DNA of 64,000 nt from Torreya grandis (Eukaryota > Streptophyta > Pinopsida > Cupressales > Taxaceae): assembly GCA_037957365.1 (NCBI GenBank), contig JARHVA010000316.1:2193501-2257500 (forward strand), given 5' to 3'. The notes beneath the pieces were generated by a model. It saw nothing but the letters and a program-made list of their open reading frames with translations, had not been told where the DNA came from and did no database searches. This document shows positions 58,493-64,000 of this stretch, piece by piece. Position 1 is the first letter of the stretch; every line of letters begins with the position of its first letter. The translations under genes and the position numbers were made by a program.

Positions 58493-59164
58493 TGTTGGGA
58501 ATATACAGGACCAAGTGAGCTGAAAACACTCTAAAAACAAAGAACATGTTGGTTTAAATGAAACTAAAACATAGAAGGCAATATTTAAAATAAAACACAC
58601 ACTAATGAATTTATTTAGTTGATTATAAACAATATTACAAACTTGATTACAAAATGATTACAAACTTGATATATCATATATATTGTTTTTCAAACAAACT
58701 CTCACAAAAAAACCTTCAAAATGTATCTGCTTGACTGTATTCTATCCTTTTCTTTTCTTTTCTTTCTATAGACTCCTTTGTATACTATTGTAGATCCTCT
58801 ATTTTCTTCTATCTATACTATTGATTCATTTATGGTCTGATTGTTGTCAACAAACATTCTTCTTGCTACTATGTACCTTATATTCTACATGTATATTCTC
58901 TTATCTCTATTTTACATAGTCCGTTGTTGTTATATATCTCTTCTTGTTATTGTGTGCTATTTATTCTTATTTCATTTTGCTTTGTCTCATTATCCTTGTA
59001 TTTTTATTGTCTGAATTTTACACTTACCAAATGCATTCCCTCTCAAATAAAATGGCTCCCAAATTTCAAATTTAAATAATGTGCAATAGATATGTTTGGT
59101 GAGTGTTGTAGATCTTCAGAGCTAGGATAAATAAGTGGAAGAGGGAAAAATATAATTTTTAACA
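58493..59164 (-). repeat. 3' LTR of the copia element
   Basis: On the minus strand it runs TGTTAAAAATTATA... to ...ATTCCCAACA, 672 bp, immediately after a polypurine tract (AAGTGGGGGAG, minus strand, about 59165-59176). The ends were chosen from that tract and the TG...CA rule, as no second LTR is available. Confidence 0.65.
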
Positions 59165-59309
59165 CTCCCCCACTTATTTTTTACCTTATTTATATGCACT
59201 TTTGATCTCTTTTAAACTCATAAAATATATTTATAACATCTTAGTAATTGCCTATTTGTTTACGTGCTTATTCTAAGCATATCCAAAGTTATTATGCTCA
59301 TCTCTAAAG

Positions 59310-59500
59310 TTAGACTGATGGAATATAGAGCTAGCTTGTAGTACTCTAGATCCAGACTAGTGGACTCTAGATCCAACTTAATTTAATATAAATCAATACT
59401 AATGGACTCCAAAGCCATCTTAATGGACTCTAGAGCTAGACTGGTGGACTTCGGAGCTAGCCTATACAATTCTAGAGCCAAGTTGTGGATCTTTAGATCC
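59310..59500. repeat. Degenerate ~30-bp repeats in the copia 3' UTR
   Basis: Variants of TGGACTCTAGAGCTAGAC recur six to seven times (for example near 59353, 59405, 59425, 59443), with spacing of roughly 20-50 bp. They lie between RNase H and the polypurine tract. Confidence 0.65.
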
Positions 59501-59559
59501 AACATATAACTTTATCGAGTAAATACTACTACATGTATGATACCTAACCTAATGATTAA

Positions 59560-60460
59560 ATGACAAAAATTTGGTAAAGGCTTAGTGAATATATTAGTGA
59601 GTTGTTACTCTGATTTGTAAAATTTAAGATGTATCACACATTTTTCAACTAACTCTCTAATAAAATGATACTTGATTGCAATATGCTTACTCCTACCATT
59701 GAAAAATAGGATTATTTAACATGGAAATGGAAGATATGTTATCAAAAAAAAAAAATTGATGTTCTTTTCTTATCCTCATGCAAATATGATGGGATTTTTT
59801 TCATCCATATAGCCTAACATGTTGTGTTAGTTGATATGTACTCTGATTTAGTTGTTGAAAGTGAAACTATGGATTGTTTCTTTAAATCCTGAGAAATGGC
59901 TCATGACCAAGATGAAACACATATCTTGATGTGTTCTTTCTATCATCAAGACTACTAGCCCAGTCACTATCACATAGTTAATTAATTAAAATTCATATTT
60001 TGTTGCATACAATACTCCATATTCTTTTCTTCCATTCGCATACCTCAAAATCCTCTTGCTTGCTTGCTAATGTGTCTTTTTAGTGTATCCATGAATATAG
60101 ATATGAGGCTGATTGAATACTCGATGTTTGGTCTAGTTTTAGTCAAATACATCATACTTCCCACCAAAGTTTTGTAATGTGTGGTATCCACATTATTATT
60201 ACAATTTTCTTTGTGTAACTTGAATCTTGTTTTAGCTGGGGTTGATACTGGTTTTTTGTCCAACATCATAAACCTCTCCAAAATATTATTTATATATTTT
60301 TCTTGGAATATACATATGCCTTCATTAATTTTATTTACTTATATTCCAATAAAATACTTCAACAAACCTAAATCAGTCATCTCAAAGTATTTTTCATGGC
60401 TGATTTGAACACTTCTATGGATTGATTTATATTTTTGGTGAATATTAGATCATTCGCATA
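59560..60460 (-). pseudogene. copia RT end and RNase H, degraded
   Basis: An open minus frame at 60281-60045 has 'MERFMMLDKKPVSTPAKTRF' and 'LVGSMMYLTKTRPNIEYSIS', the conserved copia segment between RT and RNase H. Downstream (about 59960-59690) 'DSDWASSLDDRKNTSRYVFH' is the start of the RNase H, with 'FTKPLPNF' near 59575. Upstream near 60440 the active-site box reads Y-A-N-D rather than Y-V-D-D. Confidence 0.82.
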
Positions 60461-60479
60461 TTAAAAACAATCCAAATAC

Positions 60480-61370
60480 CTTATTTTCTTCTCTTGATTT
60501 AGAGTGTGGGCTCACTACCACTTTTTATAAATCCATTTCTCATGAAATAAGAGTTTATTCACTTGTATGATGCCCTAAGTGCTTACTTGAGCCCATACAA
60601 TGCTTTCTTCATCCTATATACCTTGTTCTCATTCCCAAAAATAGTATAAACAAGTGGCTATCCAACATAAACCTCTTCTTCTAACACACCATTCAATAAG
60701 GATGACTTGACATCCATTTTATGCACCTTCCACTTGTGTTGATGAGCTATATCTATGATTGTTCTAAACATTTATAGCCTTTCTATGCATGCAAATGTCT
60801 TATTACAGTCAAATCCTAGCCTTTAAGTGTATCCTTTGACAGCTAGCCTTGCCTTATGTCTCTCTATCTTTCCTTTAGGAGTGGTTTTGGTTTTGTAAAC
60901 CCACTTCACTCTATTCCTGCTAGAAGATCTACTAGTTCCCATGTTTGACTTTTATCAACGATATAAATTTATTCATTTATTGATTCACACCACTTATTAT
61001 CCTTGATTGATTCATAAAAATATATATGGTCAAATACTAAAAATAGATCAAAAATTATTGTTTCATCTTCATTTTCTTCATACTTTGACTCTTCATAGAC
61101 TTCTTGCAAGCTCCTTATCCTTGGTAAGCATTGACTTGATTTGGAGGAGGATAAATTTGAACCATGAGCTTCTCCTTGACCTCCTTGTTGGTTGCTACCA
61201 CTAGATGAATCATCCCTTGTTTGTACTTGTTGTGCTTCTTGTTTATCTTCCCACATTGCATTCTCAATGAAATAAACATCTTGACTAATTATTAACTCCT
61301 TGGTTATTGGATTATATAATCTATAAGCCTTTGATTTCTCACTATAGCCAATGAAAATACATTTCTCCCC
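60480..61370 (-). pseudogene. copia integrase end and RT start, degraded
   Basis: Near 61345-61290 the minus strand reads 'KAYRLYNPITKELIISQDVY', the classic end of copia integrase, then an acidic, Ser-rich linker open at 61256-60969 ('RSLQEVYEESKYEENEDE'). RT begins about 60950 with the T-W-E-L-V region; further on 'NGVLEEEVYV' and 'KKALYGLKQA' blocks are readable with shifts. A ~92-bp tandem duplication at 61335-61460 repeats the 'CIFIGYSEK' coding segment. Confidence 0.8.
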
Positions 61371-61480
61371 TTCATCATCCCTATTTGATCTTATTTTAAC
61401 TTCTCTCCTTTATCATCCCACTTTTATTTCTCACTATAGCCAAGGAAAATACATCTCTCCTTTATTGGAATTTGTTTTTT

Positions 61481-62109
61481 ACAAAATTCATTTTCTCTAA
61501 TTGCACATGGAAATTTCAGTTAAGCATTTAATTTGATTTCCTTAGTTAATTAATTTTTCTTAGCATTTTTGCACTTTATGAATTGTTTAAGTGCCCCGCT
61601 TAATGGGTCCAAAGGCCAAACTATCAATTTTCTAGGTCATAATTTGATTGGAGATGAATCTATGAGAGGTTACTATTGAGTATAGGATAATACCCCAAAT
61701 AGGGATGCCTCAACATGCTTCTAAGCACTAATGTCTGATGTACAGACAAAATTAGGACATTCAATGATTCATAGGCTTAATTTGCACCATTTGGTAGAAA
61801 TCAATTTGAAGTTTGATTGGAACATATTTATGGCTAAAATGAGGTGTTACAGATTGTAGTTACTATACATATCCTAATTATATTTATGATGATTCTAGTG
61901 GTGATGATGAATCCAACTATTTAATTCATGGTCCACGAGATATGTTGTTATTAATTTCATGAAGATAATATGGCACCATGAATGGTCATATTGATCATTA
62001 TATCAGTGGTTTAATTGGTTAACATTATTTACTAACCTCATATGCTTCAGTAAAATAGTCTATTGTACATAACTTTTTATTTTGTGTCTTATATTTTTTG
62101 TGTCTCTTC
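61481..62109. other. Spacer, no feature recognised
   Basis: AT-rich sequence between the broken copia end and the tandem array. No gene or transposon end is seen. Confidence 0.5.
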
Positions 62110-63420
62110 AACAAGTAACCTAGGTTGTATTGGATCAAATAGTACACTTCCAATTGAAACTAAGGAAAATATGGATAATTAGGGCACATTTGTGTATAAT
62201 CACCCTAGTTCTCTTTGAATTCAGGCCACAGTGGTATGATTTGGGTAACCTAGGTTGTATTTGGTGACCTATGCACACCTAACCAATTTTACTTTATGTC
62301 ATTTTTACTTAGAATTAGGAGGATCATATGCCAAAATCAACACAACAACACCATATCCACTTTAAATGAGGGAAAATTTAGATAATTTGGGGCACATCCA
62401 TGTATGATCACCCCAATTCACTTCAAAATCATGTGAAAGTGGTGTGATTGAGGCAACATAAGTTGCATTGGTGACCATCACACACCTTACCCCCCATTTA
62501 TGCCTATTATACTTGTGATTAGGTCCCTTGTAGGCCAAAAGGAACACAACAATACAATATCCACTTATAATCAAGGTAAATATTAAATATTTTGGGTACA
62601 TTACTCCAATATCACCCTAATTCACTATTAATTCAACCCCAAAGTGGTCTAATTAGGGCAATGTAGTTCAAATTGGTGACCCACACACACCCATCCACCA
62701 ATTTATGTTGATTTTATGTGTACCTAGGTGCTTTATAGCGAAAAATGCCACAGAAACACCATATCCACTTAGAACCAAGGAAAATACCAACAATTGAGTT
62801 TGAATTCATACCTAAAATTTTGTGATCAAGGTAATGCAAGTAAATTTTTTGACCCACACACAACCAACCACCCATTTAAATGCTGATTTATCTTGCATTT
62901 AGGTCCCAATATGAAATAAAATACAAAAACACCATACCCACTTGTGACTAGAGAATATGTATATGATTTGAAGCACATTCGTGCATGATCAACCCGATTT
63001 ACTTTAAGTTTAATCTTAAAGTCCAATTCAATATTGGGGAAACATAAGTCAAACTTTTTTAGTGCACACTCCAAATCACCCTTTTATGTCAATTTTAAAT
63101 GTGATTAGGTAAATTATAGCACATGCATGACATAACAACACCTTATTGTCATATGACCAAGGCAAATGTGGATAATCTGTGGAAAATTCATGTATGATCA
63201 ATCCAATTAAGTTTGAATTCATGCCCATACATGTGTGATTAGGGAAACACAAGTTTAATTAGTCACTCACACACACCAAACCACTAGTTTATGTCAATTT
63301 TAAATGATATTATGTCCCTTATGGCCCAAAATTTACATAATGTCATAACTAATTTGGTACTCGAACCATACTCAACCACCCCTTTATGTCGATATTTGTG
63401 CAATTGGATCCCTTTTAAAT
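62110..63420. repeat. Diverged ~205-bp tandem repeat, about six units
   Basis: The landmark CCATATCCACTT (or variant) starts at about 62143, 62351, 62555, 62759, 62932 and 63141. Spacings are 208, 204, 204, 173 and 209 bp; the short unit lacks ~31 bp of the part reading ACATTTGTGTATAATCACCC. Each unit also shares GTGATTAGG and CCCACACACACCxACCACC-type text. Units are strongly diverged. Short minus frames here (62601-62362 and 63074-62826) are by-products of the repeat. Confidence 0.82.
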
Positions 63421-64000
63421 GATTTTCTATGCCATTGAATTAGTTCAAGGATTAATAAAGTTGAGAGGGAGAGAAATTACTTGAGGGAAAAAATATTTCC
63501 TGGAGTGTTCCAGGACTTTACCAATTCAATAAATGCATAAATTTTAGAGAATGAAATTCATTTCATGCAAGTTTATTTATATATATATATTTTTGTACAT
63601 ATTAAAAAAAATTATAGTATTTAATTTCATGATCAGGTGAATAACATAAATACAAATAATAAATGGTACAATGGGTATAATACATTTACATACATTTGAG
63701 ATAAATATATAACATATATTAACTAGTAAAAATATCATAAATTGATGCAGGAGCATCATTACCCTTTTGTAAATATTGGTATATTTCACATGTTTTGAGT
63801 CATTCATAAGTTGTTATGGTCATAGGAGGTCTATAGGAATCATTCATAGATGTTAGGACTATGTCAAATTTGAATCAGGGTCACTTTGTCATTTTCCCAC
63901 CAAAACCCTTGATTTGAATTTTTAAATCTTCATGTGAAGTTTAGGAGACTTCAAACTTGTCTAAAGAAGCCTCAACGTTGTAGTTTGTGTGGTTAGGTTT
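63421..64000. other. AT-rich end of window
   Basis: Includes a TATATATATA patch near 63578. A 76-codon minus frame at 63807-63577 is I/M/F-rich, as AT-rich DNA would give by chance. Nothing is recognised. Confidence 0.5.

Larger units (their letters stand above)
58493..61480 (-). mobile_element. Ty1/copia retrotransposon, 5'-truncated, minus strand
   Basis: On the minus strand: end of integrase, RT, RNase H, a 3' UTR, polypurine tract and a 3' LTR (58493-59164). Upstream of ~61480 copia homology stops; no gag, protease, integrase core or 5' LTR is present, so about half of the element is missing. The frames hold many stops and shifts. Confidence 0.85.

Noticed and set aside
58493..59164. Considered a stand-alone solo LTR
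   Set aside because: A polypurine tract and copia RNase H, RT and integrase-end relics sit directly upstream on the same strand, so it is the 3' LTR of that element.

Overview
This window looks like transposon-filled intergenic DNA from a large, AT-rich nuclear plant genome. The plant-specific evidence is: a LINE-1 whose ORF2 ends in a plant-type RNase H; Tat/Ogre-like Ty3/gypsy elements with a second RNase H; Ty1/copia and chromovirus-like elements with initiator-Met-tRNA-type primer sites; and an endogenous pararetrovirus relic of Caulimoviridae type. A conifer, Ginkgo or other gymnosperm would fit the element density and divergence, but that is inference. I found no intact host protein gene, rRNA or tRNA gene.

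Layout. 1-7061: 5' half of a Ty3/gypsy element on the minus strand (RNase H, RT, second RNase H, protease, gag, an expanded leader with five primer-site-like copies, 5' LTR). 7760-18870: a complete but decayed element of the same family on the plus strand, flanked by TGTTT duplications, with a ~1.1 kb copia-like solo LTR inside its 5' LTR. 18960-19925: protease-region fragment of another gypsy family. 19927-24670: AT-rich repeats, a diverged copy of which lies at 40790-43350. 25335-31190: a nearly intact L1 with perfect ~16-bp target-site duplications. 31596-37741: decayed minus-strand gypsy element with both LTRs. 38880-40600: relic with a DUF4283-like (LINE ORF1-type) domain. 43440-44720 and 46170-51640: two copies of a ~1.3 kb repeat, the second split by a gag-protease-only LTR element (46655-50429) and by a tRNA-derived SINE (50501-50806) with a perfect 17-bp duplication. 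52440-54110: pararetrovirus RT/RNase H relic. 56090-57250: internally repetitive block. 58493-61480: truncated minus-strand copia element. 62110-63420: diverged ~205-bp tandem repeat.

The pieces do not form a functional gene set. They are successive, partly nested insertions. The L1 is the youngest-looking: two in-frame TAG codons and no frameshift in 1,435 ORF2 codons. The gypsy and copia bodies carry many stops and frameshifts. The most unusual points are the primer-site array at 4619-4976, a second RNase H placed between protease and RT in both gypsy copies, four DRE/CRT-type motifs in the solo LTR, and the nested SINE and LTR insertions whose empty sites are preserved in a neighbouring copy.
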